Assembly (NCBI RefSeq): GCF_001684335.1
Contig: NZ_LOIC01000088.1
Span: forward strand, 290,854 to 354,853
From: Photorhabdus namnaonensis
GTDB lineage: Bacteria; Pseudomonadota; Gammaproteobacteria; Enterobacterales; Enterobacteriaceae
Length of the DNA: 64,000 bases
Direction: 5' to 3'
Below, piece by piece: positions 63,668 to 64,000 of the stretch (position 1 is its first letter; each line of letters opens with the position of its first letter). Under the pieces are notes generated by a model that was given only the letters and a program-made list of their open reading frames with translations, searched no databases and was not told where the DNA came from. Both the position numbers and the translations under genes were made by a program.

Positions 63668-64000
63668 ATGCCAACACTAACAACTTATCCCGGCGTTTAT
63701 ATTGAAGAAGACGCCTCGCTGTCACTTTCTGTTCGTTCCAGTGCAACAGCAGTACCTGTTTTTGCTGTCAAAAATGACAATTCATTAATATCAGCTAATA
63801 CCTATATTCGTATTAATAGTTGGCTGGAGTATTTAACAAAGAAAGAAGGAGCATTTGATCCTGCCGACAAACTTGATATTTCACTACGTGCCTATTTTAT
63901 TAATGGCGGTGGATATGGCTACCTTGTCAAAACAGAAGATTTAGAACAACAAGTTCCAAAGCTTGACGATGTAACATTACTGGTTGCTGCCGGAGAAGAT
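63668..64000 (+). CDS. pvc2: PVC/Afp contractile sheath protein (Pvc2), N-terminal part
   Basis: The first 111 codons of a phage-tail-sheath-like protein; the rest lies beyond the window. The start MPTLTTYPGVYIEEDASLSLSVRSSATAVPVFAV matches the N-terminus of Afp2/Pvc2-type sheath proteins, whose N-terminal strand links sheath subunits. SLRAYFINGGGYGYLVKTE is the next family-typical block. GGAGG precedes the ATG by 8 bases. It polymerises around the Pvc1 tube and contracts to drive it forward. Remaining PVC genes are expected to follow in the same direction. Confidence 0.93.
   Translation, partial: MPTLTTYPGVYIEEDASLSLSVRSSATAVPVFAVKNDNSLISANTYIRINSWLEYLTKKEGAFDPADKLDISLRAYFINGGGYGYLVKTEDLEQQVPKLDDVTLLVAAGED

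Noticed and set aside
1-64000. CRISPR arrays, tRNA genes, intact insertion sequences, phage integrase or att sites
   Set aside because: None found by reading. The only regular repeat array is the coding repeat in rsxC.
1-64000. dif site and further Ter sites
   Set aside because: I looked for the dif arms and for GTATGTTGTAA-type cores on both strands and saw only the Ter upstream of tus. A systematic motif scan could still reveal degenerate ones.

Overview
The window looks like a chromosomal segment of Photorhabdus or a very close relative (Enterobacterales, Morganellaceae). Three observations support this. Overall base composition is AT-rich. The housekeeping blocks are enterobacterial: fumC-manA-ydgA-add and ydgJ/ydgK-rsxABCDGE-nth-rnb. 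The right edge holds the first two genes of a Photorhabdus virulence cassette (PVC/Afp-type contractile injection system). A tus gene with its own Ter site near 38.25 kb places the window in the replication-terminus region. No tRNA, rRNA or CRISPR array was seen.

Left part (1-13 kb): the tail of an unknown gene, an NmrA-like reductase, and a compact four-gene biosynthetic cluster on the + strand (1709-9076). The cluster encodes a fused fatty acyl-AMP ligase/ACP/alpha-oxoamine synthase, an O-carbamoyltransferase, a cytochrome P450 and a short-chain reductase. Its logic suggests a carbamoylated, oxidised, sphingoid-like amino alcohol. An Rpn-type transposase/nuclease gene and an acyl-CoA oxidase-like gene follow. 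Eroded direct repeats (an rpn fragment; the end of the first gene with its terminator) bracket this island.

13-22.6 kb: OsmC-like protein, DUF29 protein, a tyrosine decarboxylase/TyrP pair, a quinone oxidoreductase, an HTH protein with an antitoxin-like C-terminus, an SDR and PqaA.

22.6-35.7 kb: a visibly GC-rich five-gene amine-catabolism operon (aldehyde dehydrogenase, double SnoaL-like protein, GABA-type aminotransferase, DUF805 protein, Tat-exported FAD oxidoreductase). It lies between two direct copies of the 3' end of an M60 (enhancin-like) peptidase gene. A broken copy of an oppA-like gene abuts the right repeat, and the intact oppA-like gene lies further right, after an orphan DmsA-like molybdoenzyme.

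35.8-45.6 kb: HDAC-family deacetylase, AA10 chitin-active LPMO, Ter/tus, a PemIK/ChpB-type toxin-antitoxin pair, fumC, manA, ydgA, add.

45.6-48.7 kb: a scrambled zone between add and a duplicated internal fragment of add. It holds an antitoxin with a truncated PIN toxin, a broken inositol-1-phosphate synthase gene, a glycosyltransferase, another gene stump, then an intact MazEF-type pair.

48.8-60.4 kb is conserved core: yfeH, ydgJ, ydgK, the rsx electron-transport operon (with an expanded 37-residue repeat in RsxC), nth and rnb. An alkylsulfatase gene follows. After a long AT-rich leader containing an ops-like (RfaH) element come pvc1 and the start of pvc2.

A recurring theme is that three accessory islands are each bordered by a partial direct duplication of a neighbouring gene's end or interior.
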